DNA of 64,000 nucleotides, from contig NZ_FZNP01000007.1 in NCBI RefSeq assembly GCF_900188105.1, positions 124,001-188,000 of the forward strand, written 5' to 3'. A program made the position numbers and the translations under genes. Under the pieces are notes generated by a model. The model was not told the origin of the DNA and did not search any database. It worked only from the letters and a program-made list of their open reading frames with translations. Shown piece by piece: positions 1 to 7,712 of this stretch. Position 1 is the first letter of the stretch. Every line of letters begins with the position of its first letter. The stretch is from Actinomadura mexicana (lineage in GTDB: Bacteria > Actinomycetota > Actinomycetes > Streptosporangiales > Streptosporangiaceae).

Positions 1-911
1 GGGAGCTGTGGGCGGCGGTGCCGCTGTACTTCGCCGAGGCGGTGTGCGTGGAGGTCGCGGCGCTGGTGCTGGCCCGGCGGCCGCTGGCGCTGGGAGCGGT
101 GTCGGGCGTGCTGATCGGCACGGCCGGGTTCGGCGCCGAGTACGCCTACGGGCAGGCGGCGTTCCGGCTGCCGTGGACGCCGGACATCGTGGCCGAGGGC
201 ATGGCGATGGCCGTGGCGGGCGGTGTCGCGGGCGGCGTGTGCGGGGCGCTGCTGGCCGAGGGGCTGCGCGGGCGGACGCCGCGGCCGGCGGTGGCGCGCG
301 GGCTCTTCGCGGCGGCGATCCTGGCGGTGGCGGCGGCGGTCGCCAACGGCCTGGTCGTCACGGTCCCGCAGGGCCGCACGGCCACGGTCACCCTCACCGG
401 CGTCCGCGGCGACGCCGCGCACCGCACCGCCGACGCGCGCGTCGAGTTCTCCCCCGCCAACACCGTCGACGGCCCGGCCTGGGTGACGGTGACGGGCTGG
501 CAGGGGCGGGGCCTGCACGTCGACCGCCTGGTGAAGGTGCGCGAGGGCGTCTACCGGACGAGCGAGCCGATGCCGCTGCACGGCGAGTGGAAGACGCTGG
601 TGCGCGTCCATGACGGGCGGGCGCTGGCGGGCGTCCCGGTCTACCTGCCCGACGACCCGGCGATCGGCGCGAAGGAGCTGCCCGCGCCGCCGCGCTTCAC
701 CCGGGACCTGCAGGGCGAGCGGACGATCCTGCAGCGGGAGCTGAAGACCGACGTGCCGGGCTGGCTGTGGGCGGCGTGCTCGGCGGTGGTGCTGCTGTGC
801 ACCCTGGCACTGGTGCTGTCGCTGGGCTGGGGCGTGACGCGGATCGCGCGGCGGCTGCCGGACCGTCCCGGGCGCGCCCGGGACGGGGCGCGCGCGAAGG
901 CGGGCGCATGA
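1..911 (+). CDS. Membrane protein with extracytoplasmic Ig-like domain, 5' truncated by window edge
   Basis: The frame is open from base 3, so the N terminus lies outside the window; 302 residues are visible. Hydrophobic helices occur near visible residues 10-30, 30-50, 65-85 and 100-120. A polar, probably beta-rich stretch of about 150 residues follows, then one C-terminal membrane helix and a basic Arg-rich tail. The order suggests an integral membrane protein that displays a small extracytoplasmic domain and is re-anchored at its C terminus. The stretch around GEWKTLVRVHDGRALAGVPV faintly resembles FixH/YtkA-type domains; this is a weak impression, not an assignment. The stop overlaps the ATG of the next small membrane gene (GCATGA), so the two are translationally coupled. 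Specific function unknown. Confidence 0.75.
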   Translation, partial: ELWAAVPLYFAEAVCVEVAALVLARRPLALGAVSGVLIGTAGFGAEYAYGQAAFRLPWTPDIVAEGMAMAVAGGVAGGVCGALLAEGLRGRTPRPAVARGLFAAAILAVAAAVANGLVVTVPQGRTATVTLTGVRGDAAHRTADARVEFSPANTVDGPAWVTVTGWQGRGLHVDRLVKVREGVYRTSEPMPLHGEWKTLVRVHDGRALAGVPVYLPDDPAIGAKELPAPPRFTRDLQGERTILQRELKTDVPGWLWAACSAVVLLCTLALVLSLGWGVTRIARRLPDRPGRARDGARAKAGA

Positions 912-1066
912 CGGCGGCCGAGGGGGTCCTGGCGTCCCATCCGATCATCACGGCGGTGCCGTTCTTCGTGCCGACGTTCGTGGTGGTCGCGGTGATCGTC
1001 TTCGTGGTGTGGCGGGACCGCCGCCGCGGCGACGACCCGCCGGCCGGCCCGCCGGACGGCCCGTAG
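908..1066 (+). CDS. Small single-pass membrane protein (52 aa)
   Basis: This 52-residue protein starts at an ATG that overlaps the stop codon of the preceding gene by four bases. It has a short N-terminal segment, one long hydrophobic helix (about residues 16-36, rich in V, F and I) and a charged tail (RDRRRGDD) ending in Pro/Gly. That topology fits a one-helix subunit or assembly factor of the membrane protein encoded just upstream. No family is recognised. The stop codon TAG is also the start of the putative -10 element of the next gene. Confidence 0.7.
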   Translation: MTAAEGVLASHPIITAVPFFVPTFVVVAVIVFVVWRDRRRGDDPPAGPPDGP

Positions 1067-1069
1067 ACT
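1064..1069 (+). promoter_or_regulatory. Leaderless-type -10 element (TAGACT) for the SDR gene
   Basis: TAGACT fits the actinobacterial -10 pattern TAnnnT and ends 8 bases before the ATG of the SDR gene, with no Shine-Dalgarno sequence between. This spacing predicts a transcript starting at or within a base or two of the ATG. The element overlaps the stop codon of the upstream gene. No convincing -35 hexamer is seen. Confidence 0.4.
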
Positions 1070-1077
1070 CTGCGGTC

Positions 1078-1869
1078 ATGAGCGACAGGCCCTCTCCCCT
1101 CCCCTACCTGTCCGAGCTGTTCTCGCTGGAGGGCCGGGTCGCGGTGGTGACGGGCGGCAGCTCGGGCATCGGCCGGGCGATCGCCGGGGCGCTCGCGCGG
1201 GCCGGGGCCTCGGTGGTGGTCGTGGCGCGGCGGGAGGCCGACCTGGCGGCGACCGTGCGGGAGCTGGAGGGGCACGGCTGCCGGGCCGCGCAGGTGAGCG
1301 CCGACCTGGGGTCGCGGGACGCGGTCGCCGAGGCCGCCGACGCCGCGGCGGCGGTGTTCGGCGAGCCCGACATCCTGGTCAACGCGGCGGGGGTGAACCT
1401 GCGGCCGCCGATGGACGAACTCGGCCCCGACGTGTGGGACACCACGATGGCGGTGAACCTGGAGGCGCCGTTCCTGCTCGGGCAGCGGTTCGGGCCGGGG
1501 ATGGCCGAGCGCGGCTTCGGGCGGCTGATCCACATCGCCTCGCAGCAGGCGTTCCGGGCGTCGGTGACCAGCGGCGCCTACGGGGTGTCCAAGGCGGGGC
1601 TGGTGGCGCTGGCCCGCTCGCAGGCCGAGGCGTGGTCGAGCCGCGGCGTCACCGCCAACGCGCTGGTGCCGGGCTTCGTGATGACGCCGCTGAACGCGCG
1701 CCTGTCGTCGGACCCGGTGAAGGTGCGGGCGCTCGCCGACCGGACGATGGTCGGCCGCAACGGCCTGGCGGAGGACTTCGCCGGCGCGGCGGTGTTCCTG
1801 GCGTCGCCGTCAGCGGCCTACGTCACCGGCCAGGCGATATTCGTCGACGGCGGCTTCTCCGCCCACTAG
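1078..1869 (+). CDS. SDR-family NAD(P)-dependent oxidoreductase
   Basis: This 263-residue classical short-chain dehydrogenase/reductase has its Rossmann cofactor motif TGGSSGIG at residues 25-32, NAAG near residue 100, and the catalytic tetrad N127, S155, Y168 and K172 (YGVSK). The C terminus has the usual SPSAAYVTGQAIFVDGG signature of the family. It is a soluble enzyme reducing or oxidising a carbonyl/alcohol; the substrate cannot be read from the sequence. The gluconate 5-dehydrogenase / 3-oxoacyl-ACP reductase-like subgroup is the nearest general type. The ATG at 1078 is chosen because the glycine motif then sits at the usual distance from the N terminus and a -10 element lies just upstream. 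The longer frame from 1009 overlaps the preceding gene. Confidence 0.93.
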   Translation: MSDRPSPLPYLSELFSLEGRVAVVTGGSSGIGRAIAGALARAGASVVVVARREADLAATVRELEGHGCRAAQVSADLGSRDAVAEAADAAAAVFGEPDILVNAAGVNLRPPMDELGPDVWDTTMAVNLEAPFLLGQRFGPGMAERGFGRLIHIASQQAFRASVTSGAYGVSKAGLVALARSQAEAWSSRGVTANALVPGFVMTPLNARLSSDPVKVRALADRTMVGRNGLAEDFAGAAVFLASPSAAYVTGQAIFVDGGFSAH

Positions 1870-2068
1870 GGCGCGCCAGACCGGGTCGGGGTGGTCTCCG
1901 GGTGACGAGCCCTCGGCGGCGCGGACCAGCGGGGCGCCCATCACAATGACTACGTCCTCGCCCCGGACGTCAACGCGGTGCGGCGGGAGCGCAGTGCCAA
2001 AATGAGGCGCAACGCCTGCGCGGCCATGAGACTGAGGCCTGTTCCGGCCTTGCCTAGAATGCTGCAAC

Positions 2069-2526
2069 GTGACCGAATTCACGCAGGTTCTCGAGCGCTG
2101 GAGCAAAGCCGCTGACGTCGCAGTCGCGACGAGCCGACGGCTCGGCGAATTGCGGAGGTCTTTGTTGAGCGGGGCTATACCCAGGTCTTGCTCACCCCTT
2201 GCACCTACCGCGGCCGCTGGGGTGACGAACCAGGCTGGCGTGTCCTGGCGTGGGACGACGGGCCATATCCCGACGACGACATCGAATGGTGGACGGCCGA
2301 GGAGCACCGGTTCGTTGCGCGGCTGACGGACGCCTACGGTGTCCGCCATCCGAGTCCGCCGGAACTCGGCTCCCTCGACGGGCTGCTCGTCGACCGGACG
2401 AGAGAGGACGTGCGGGAGTTCCGCATGGCGTCCTTCGCTCGCACCCAGCCCCGAGCCCAGAGCGCCGTGGTCCCGCGGCAGCTGGACCAAGGACCCCGAT
2501 CGCTGTCAGGCGAGGGTGAACCGATC
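2069..2526 (+). pseudogene. Probable decayed or frameshifted coding region upstream of the HEAT-like gene
   Basis: Two short protein-like stretches lie in different frames. A GTG at 2069 opens a frame reading MTEFTQVLERWSKAADVAVATS, and from about 2131 another frame reads DEPTARRIAEVFVERGYTQV followed by a Trp/Asp-rich stretch (DDDIEWWTAEEHRFVARL) and continues without a stop into the next gene. Neither half is recognised, and the second has no convincing start. The switch of frame near 2150 looks like a frameshift in one ancestral gene, though two separate small genes remain possible. Base composition is less GC-rich than in the neighbours, as in the following 5 kb. The preceding 200 bases (1870-2068) hold nothing I recognise. 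Confidence 0.3.
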
Positions 2527-3195
2527 ATGCTCACCGGACTGGACGATGTTGACTGGTCCTCCCTTGACCACGCATACGGCTCCGCAGACGACACGCCCGA
2601 CATTCTTCGAGCGCTGGCCGCCAACGATGAGGGCTGGTCGGACGCCATGCATGAGTACTTCAGCGCCATCGTGCACCAGGACACCATGTATTCGGCAACG
2701 GAGCGCACCATCCCGTTCCTGGCGCAAATCGCACTCTCGCCGAGCATTCTCCCCGAACGCCGTCTCGAACTCCTTCAAGACCTGCTCTACATCGCCTCCC
2801 AGGACGCCTGGGCACTCTCCGAGCCCGAGGGCGACAGCCCGGGGGCCCTGACGACCCGGGCCGTTGCCGATGCCGTCCCCGACCTGCTGGCCTTGTGGCA
2901 GCTGTCGCCGCAAGCCCACAAGGCCCGGCTACTCCTTCTGGCCGCGCTCAACCCGTCGGCGGCCACGACGCAGCTCAAGCAGTTCACCGATTTCCGAGCC
3001 ACCTTGGCCGGACCCAGCCCCACTCTGGACCTCGCCCTGGCGCTCATCACCCAGGACGAGCCCCGTGCTCAAGCCATCGCCCTCCGGACCACCACCTGGG
3101 ATGTCCGAACCCCGGACTACCTCGCCGAGAATCTCCCCCTCAACGCCCGCCTGATCAACATCCTCCTCCACCTCGCCGGAGACGAGCTGGGCTGA
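2527..3195 (+). CDS. HEAT-repeat-like hypothetical protein
   Basis: This 222-residue, soluble, acidic, largely alpha-helical protein starts at an ATG with a GAGGG about nine bases upstream. Repeated amphipathic helix pairs (for example IPFLAQIALSPSILPERR and RLELLQDLLYIASQD, then AVPDLLALWQL and HKARLLLLAALNPS) resemble degenerate HEAT/ARM repeats of the type common in actinomycete proteins near toxin or immunity loci. There is no catalytic motif. It sits alone at the left border of a lower-GC segment that may be horizontally acquired. An immunity or scaffold role is possible but not shown. The frame runs in from upstream without a stop, so a longer ancestral product is possible. Confidence 0.65.
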   Translation: MLTGLDDVDWSSLDHAYGSADDTPDILRALAANDEGWSDAMHEYFSAIVHQDTMYSATERTIPFLAQIALSPSILPERRLELLQDLLYIASQDAWALSEPEGDSPGALTTRAVADAVPDLLALWQLSPQAHKARLLLLAALNPSAATTQLKQFTDFRATLAGPSPTLDLALALITQDEPRAQAIALRTTTWDVRTPDYLAENLPLNARLINILLHLAGDELG

Positions 3196-3421
3196 GCGGA
3201 ACCGGACCTCAAGATCAATTTCTGCTTCAAGGGCGGGGACACGTTCGGGAGCGGGGGCCGAAACCGTCGTTGGACGACGGCGACGGGATGCGGCTGCGGT
3301 AGATCAGGTCGACTCGGTGCGTCCGATCGCCCATCGGTGGGCAGGAGGTGCGACCAGAACGGCGGGGGCATAAGGCACGCCGGTCAGCGTTGGTGAGTCC
3401 GCCCGATTCGCGGTCAGGCGG

Positions 3422-5095
3422 CTACTTCGCCTCTGGCCGTAGCTTCCGGTGTCCTGGGTCTTGTACGAGGACGCTGACGCCGAAGGGCGGCACCGTCATG
3501 CTCAGCGGGCCGTCCCCCGGTCCGCCGACCTGCGCCGGGGCACTGGGATCGAGGACGTCCACCAGCGGACCCCCCGGTTCAACGCCCGCTGAGAGGTCCA
3601 GCCGGCGGGCCCGGTCGGCGGTGTTGAGGACGACCAACGCCGACCCCTCGCCGTGGCGGCGCACGAAGGCGTAGTTCCCGGGCCCGCTGGGATCGGAGAA
3701 GACGACCTCCTGCTCCCCGAAGCGAAGTGCGGCGTACCGTCGGCGGATCTCGATCAGCCGCCGCGTCCAGCCGAACACCGGCGAGGACCGGTCGAACCCG
3801 TCGCCGGAGGAACTCGCCGAGACGAATTTCCCCTCCGGGAACATGTCCTCCCGATTTCCCGGATCGGCGGGATCCGCGAGATTCTCCGGATCGAGGCTGC
3901 CGGACGCTTGCCGGAATCCCCGCTCGGTACCGTAGTAGAGCATGGGAATGCCGAGCGAGAAGAGAAGGAAGGCCAGGGCGACGCGGAGTCGTTCCAGTGG
4001 TTCGCCATCTCTGAGGAACCGGTAGACATCGTGGTTGTCGATGAATCTGACGGTGGACCCGTGGTCGCCGCCGAACGCCTTCGCCGCGTTCTCGAAGCTG
4101 TGCTCCAGTAGGCGGGCGGGCCCGCGACCGTGAAGCGCCCGGTTCTGCCGCCGGTATTCGCCGTAGTTGTACATGGCGCTCACCCCGGATTCGAAGCAGG
4201 AGGCGATGAGCGTGTTATCACTGCTGGCGTGTTCTCCGATGACCGCGAAATTCGTTTTCCCCAGGGACCGCGCATAGTCCTTGACGGCCGAGCTGAGATC
4301 TCGGATGAAAGTGCGGTCCATGTGCCGGATCGCGTCCAGGCGCACACCGTCGATGTCGGTCTCTTTGATCCACCAGCAGGCGATGTACTGGAGCAGTTCC
4401 CGGGTCCGGGGATTCTCCGTTGCGAGCCTGCGGTAGTCCGGCGGGAAGTCGCCTTGGGTCTCCTGGTCGGTGTCGTCCCAGTCGTCGATGACGCCGCGCC
4501 GGGAGAAATGCCGAGGTGAGGCGAGTTCGAGCGGCAGGATCGCGATGCCGTTCGCCGCGACGTCGGCCGCCTCCCGAGTGCCCTTCCAGGCGTTGCTGCC
4601 GTCCGCGTAGTCGAAGACGGGTCCGGCATGGTTGAGGACGAGGTCGAGGACGACCCGGAGGCCGAGGCGGTGGGCGGTGTCGACGGTCCGGCGGAGTTCG
4701 GCGAGCGTGCCCAGCCTCGGGTCCACGGCCATGAAGTGCCGAGGGGCGTAGCCGTGATAGGCACCGGATCCATTGAGCGCCACGGGCGACAGTTGGACGG
4801 TGGTGGCGCCCAGGTCGCGAATGTAGCCGAGCCGGGAGGTCAGTCCGCGCAGGTCGCCGCCGTGGCGCGAGGTCCCGTCCGCGAGATCTCCTTCGGCCGC
4901 GATCGGTTCGGTGGCCTGGAAGCGGTCCGTGACGATCGAATAGAAGATTTCCGCTCGCCAATCCTCCGGTGAGGGGTGATAACGACGCCCTGCCGGCTTC
5001 TCAAGTGAAGTGGCGGCGATGGACTCTGGTGCGCCGGCCTCGGGTGCGGGCACGGGCGGACCGGTGTCCCGGGACAGGTCCGGAGACTCGATCAT
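3422..5095 (-). CDS. Alpha-amylase family glycoside hydrolase (GH13)
   Basis: This 557-residue GH13 enzyme has all four conserved regions: DLVLNHAG (151-158), GVRLDAIRH (250-258, nucleophile D254), VIGEHAS (acid/base E288) and FIDNHD (351-356, D356). An alpha-amylase-type C-terminal beta domain follows (FAFVRRHG-like strands near 470-550). There is no signal peptide, so it should act in the cytoplasm on alpha-glucan or alpha-glucoside substrates. Substrate and linkage are not readable. The ATG at 5095 is favoured because TATAGT lies six bases upstream, giving a leaderless start; there is no Shine-Dalgarno. It is divergent from the carbamoyltransferase gene and lies in a segment of lower GC than the flanks. 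About 225 bases of featureless DNA separate its 3' end from the HEAT-like gene. Confidence 0.9.
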   Translation of the reverse strand: MIESPDLSRDTGPPVPAPEAGAPESIAATSLEKPAGRRYHPSPEDWRAEIFYSIVTDRFQATEPIAAEGDLADGTSRHGGDLRGLTSRLGYIRDLGATTVQLSPVALNGSGAYHGYAPRHFMAVDPRLGTLAELRRTVDTAHRLGLRVVLDLVLNHAGPVFDYADGSNAWKGTREAADVAANGIAILPLELASPRHFSRRGVIDDWDDTDQETQGDFPPDYRRLATENPRTRELLQYIACWWIKETDIDGVRLDAIRHMDRTFIRDLSSAVKDYARSLGKTNFAVIGEHASSDNTLIASCFESGVSAMYNYGEYRRQNRALHGRGPARLLEHSFENAAKAFGGDHGSTVRFIDNHDVYRFLRDGEPLERLRVALAFLLFSLGIPMLYYGTERGFRQASGSLDPENLADPADPGNREDMFPEGKFVSASSSGDGFDRSSPVFGWTRRLIEIRRRYAALRFGEQEVVFSDPSGPGNYAFVRRHGEGSALVVLNTADRARRLDLSAGVEPGGPLVDVLDPSAPAQVGGPGDGPLSMTVPPFGVSVLVQDPGHRKLRPEAK

Positions 5096-5101
5096 GGGGG
5101 G

Positions 5102-5107
5102 ACTATA
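5102..5107 (-). promoter_or_regulatory. Leaderless-type -10 element (TATAGT) for the GH13 gene
   Basis: Read on the minus strand, TATAGT is followed by six C residues and then the ATG at 5095, so transcription should begin at the A of the start codon. This is one of the best TAnnnT matches in the window. A -35 hexamer is not evident. Confidence 0.5.
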
Positions 5108-5342
5108 GGCATGCGGGAGCTCGTCGGGCCAGCCCTGCCCCGCACGCACCGCCTACTTGTCTCTACCCGAAAACAAATGATGTACTGCAGGTGATCGCCG
5201 CCTTGACGGTTCGGCGGCCGGCTTCGAACAGAGGGAGAACCCGTGTCAGGCCGGGGCAGGGGCGTCGTGTCGCATGCCGCCCGAAATTTCATTCACCGTA
5301 TTAAATGGTTCATGAAGAGAAGGCGGCTCCGGCATGACGACC

Positions 5343-5362
5343 CGTTCATGTACAAATGAACG
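5343..5362 (+). promoter_or_regulatory. Inverted repeat just upstream of the carbamoyltransferase start
   Basis: CGTTCAT and ATGAACG form perfect 7-base arms around a 6-base centre, and end nine bases before the TTG start codon, next to the GAGG ribosome-binding site. An AT-rich TATTAAAT (5299-5306) that could be a -10 lies 40 bases upstream. The repeat could be an operator or a small RNA hairpin near the RBS; no regulator gene is adjacent. Confidence 0.35.
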
Positions 5363-5371
5363 AGGAAATCC

Positions 5372-6838
5372 TTGATCGTCTGGGGGGTCTCCGCGCTCTC
5401 ACATGATGCGGCCCTGGCCGTTGTTCATGACGACCGGCTGCTGTTCGCGGGGCATTCAGAGCGCTATTCCCGCGCCAAGAACGACGCGCTGCTCCATTCC
5501 GGTCTCCTCAATGAGGCCCGGGCCTTCGGCCCTCCGGACCAGGTGGTCTGGTACGAACGGCCCCTGGTCAAGAAACTTCGGCATCTGAGGGCCGGACAGT
5601 GGGAGCACGCCCTGTCGAGATCGGATCTGCCGAGCCGCTACCTTCGCTCGATCGGCCTGCGGAGAAACATCCCGGTCACGTACGCGAGTCACCACGAGTC
5701 GCACGCCTGGGCCGGGATCGCCACGAGCGGATTCGACTCCGCGGCCGTCGTGGTCGCCGATGCGATCGGCGAGTTCGACTGCTTCAGCATCTTCGGTTAC
5801 ACCGCCCGGGACGGGCTCCGCCTGCGCCACCGGCGCCGCTACCCCCACAGCCTCGGCCTGCTCTACAGTGCGTTCACCCGGCGCTGCGGCTTCAAGCCGA
5901 ACGAGGATGAATACATCCTCATGGGGATGGCCGCGTTCGGAAAGCCCCGGCATGTCGACGACATAGTGGACGCCTGGATCCGGCTCGACGGGCCGGGTTA
6001 CGCCCTCAGGGCCAACGTGCACCGTGGCATCGGTGACTGGCTGCCCGACGCACGACCGGAGGATCTCGCCGCCAGCATCCAGGAGATCACCGAGCGGGTC
6101 ATGCTCAGGGCGGCGGTCTGGGCCCGCGAGGAGATCGGCTCCCCGAACCTGATCCTCATGGGAGGGGTGGCGCTGAACTGCGTCTCCAACGCCGTCGTCG
6201 CCCGGGATGCGGGCTTCTCCGAGGTGTGGATCTTTCCCAACCCCGGGGACGCGGGATCCAGCGTCGGTGCGGTGGCCGCGCACCTGCGGCGGCCACTGCG
6301 ATGGCCGGGCCCTTACCTCGGAACCCGCATCGACCGCGAGCTCGACATCGCCGCCGTGGTCCGCAGCCTCACCACGGAGGGCATCGCCGCGGTCGCCAAC
6401 GGCCCCGCCGAGTTCGGGCCGCGCGCCCTGGGCAACCGGTCGCTACTGGCCGACCCGCGGCCGGCCGACATGAGGGACCGCGTCAACCGGGTCAAGGGGC
6501 GCGAGCGGTTCCGACCCTTCGCCCCGATGATCCGGGAAGAGATACTTCACCATCACTTCGACGTGCCCGTGCGGCACACCCCGTACATGCAGTTCACCGC
6601 GCGGTGCCGAAACCCCGGGGAACACCCCGCGGTGGTCCACGTCGACGGCAGCAGCCGGGTCCAGAGCGTCTCCCGCGACCAGCACCCGGCCCTCCACGCC
6701 CTGCTCACCGCATGGGAGGACGCCTCGGGCTGTCCGATGCTGCTCAACACCAGCCTCAACTCTCGCGGCGAACCCCTTGTGAACACCTGGCGAGACGCCG
6801 AACGGTTCGGCGAACGGGAAGGAGTGCGGGTCCATTGA
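5372..6838 (+). CDS. Carbamoyltransferase (NodU/CmcH/TobZ family)
   Basis: This 488-residue protein has the two-domain carbamoyltransferase layout. The N-terminal YrdC-independent Kae1-like fold begins IVWGVSALSHDAALAVV and carries SHHESHAWAG (metal-binding His pair), DEYILMGMAAFG and LMGGVALNCVSN. The C-terminal domain has GPAEFGPRALGNRSLLADPR, RERFRPFAP and NTSLNSRGEP. Family members transfer carbamoyl from carbamoyl phosphate, via carbamoyl-adenylate, to a hydroxyl of a sugar or other natural product. It starts at TTG with GAGG six bases upstream and ends soon after EPLVNT, shorter than CmcH-type enzymes, which I associate with phage-type versions. It is coupled to the SGNH-like gene by a 4-base overlap. 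The acceptor substrate is unknown. Confidence 0.9.
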   Translation: MIVWGVSALSHDAALAVVHDDRLLFAGHSERYSRAKNDALLHSGLLNEARAFGPPDQVVWYERPLVKKLRHLRAGQWEHALSRSDLPSRYLRSIGLRRNIPVTYASHHESHAWAGIATSGFDSAAVVVADAIGEFDCFSIFGYTARDGLRLRHRRRYPHSLGLLYSAFTRRCGFKPNEDEYILMGMAAFGKPRHVDDIVDAWIRLDGPGYALRANVHRGIGDWLPDARPEDLAASIQEITERVMLRAAVWAREEIGSPNLILMGGVALNCVSNAVVARDAGFSEVWIFPNPGDAGSSVGAVAAHLRRPLRWPGPYLGTRIDRELDIAAVVRSLTTEGIAAVANGPAEFGPRALGNRSLLADPRPADMRDRVNRVKGRERFRPFAPMIREEILHHHFDVPVRHTPYMQFTARCRNPGEHPAVVHVDGSSRVQSVSRDQHPALHALLTAWEDASGCPMLLNTSLNSRGEPLVNTWRDAERFGEREGVRVH

Positions 6839-7629
6839 CGTCAAGGCCGGTACGTCTGCTCGTCGCCAACGGATGCAGCTACACCCGGGGAGCGGAACTC
6901 GGGCGGGCGGAGGACGCCTGGCCCGCGCTGGTCGCCGACGCCCTCGGGATCCCGTGGGTGAACCTGGGCTGCGACGGCGGCTCCAATCGGCGCGTCGTCC
7001 GCACGACGGTGGCCAATCTCGACCGCCTCGCCGCCCAGCACCATGTGCGCGTCGAGGACGTCTTGGTGATCTGCATGTGGACGGGTCTGTCCCGCCACGA
7101 GTGCTTCACCCGGCCCCGCGACAAAGGCCACGGATTCCGGCCCGCCCTGCCCGACGAACTCCACTGGCACCGGCTGAGCAGATGGCGAATCCAGATCAAG
7201 GACCGCCTGTCGGAGGCCTACTACCGGCATCTGTGGAGTGAGCGGGGCGCCCTCACCAACTTCGCGCTGGACTGGCTGATGCTCGACGGCTATCTGCGCT
7301 CCCGCGGAGCATGCGCCCGCTACGTCTTCGCCTGGGACGTGCTGAGGTTCGACCCGGACGACCAGAGCAGGGCCCTCCTCGCGAGCCTGGACCCCACCGC
7401 CGTCTACGGCGGGACGGCGACGAACTCCCGGACCTCCTTCAACGGCGAGACCACCGGCAGGTTTCCCACCGGTGACATGCAGCACCCCCTCGAGGAGGGC
7501 CACTCGGCCTTCGGTGCCTCCATGACCCGCTGGCTTCGCACCCAGGGAATCGACACGGCGGTTCCGCCGGCCGCGCCGTCCACCGGACGCACGGCTTCCG
7601 TGGGCCGGGAGGGTTCAGCGGCGGGTTGA
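6835..7629 (+). CDS. SGNH/GDSL-like protein coupled to the carbamoyltransferase
   Basis: This 264-residue protein begins VRLLVANGCSYTRG after an initial MTSRP. The NGCS stretch occupies the place of the GDSL/NGDS block I nucleophile, and DMQHPLEEGH near residue 220 could supply the block V Asp-His pair, so an SGNH-hydrolase-like fold is likely. Similar NGCSFT-type proteins accompany carbamoyltransferases in some phages and bacterial clusters (from memory). The TTG start at 6835 overlaps the carbamoyltransferase stop (TTGA), and AAGGAG lies ten bases upstream, which fixes the start. The last 25 residues are Pro/Ser/Gly-rich. It may act on the same substrate, for example as an esterase or acyltransferase, but catalytic activity is not certain. 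Confidence 0.7.
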   Translation: MTSRPVRLLVANGCSYTRGAELGRAEDAWPALVADALGIPWVNLGCDGGSNRRVVRTTVANLDRLAAQHHVRVEDVLVICMWTGLSRHECFTRPRDKGHGFRPALPDELHWHRLSRWRIQIKDRLSEAYYRHLWSERGALTNFALDWLMLDGYLRSRGACARYVFAWDVLRFDPDDQSRALLASLDPTAVYGGTATNSRTSFNGETTGRFPTGDMQHPLEEGHSAFGASMTRWLRTQGIDTAVPPAAPSTGRTASVGREGSAAG

Positions 7630-7712
7630 GGGTTGCCGGCCGCCCGGCCCTGGTGAATGAGCCGGGAGCGGCGGGAAGTCTCCGGAGCGACTTCAACGAA
7701 ACGCTGGGAGTC

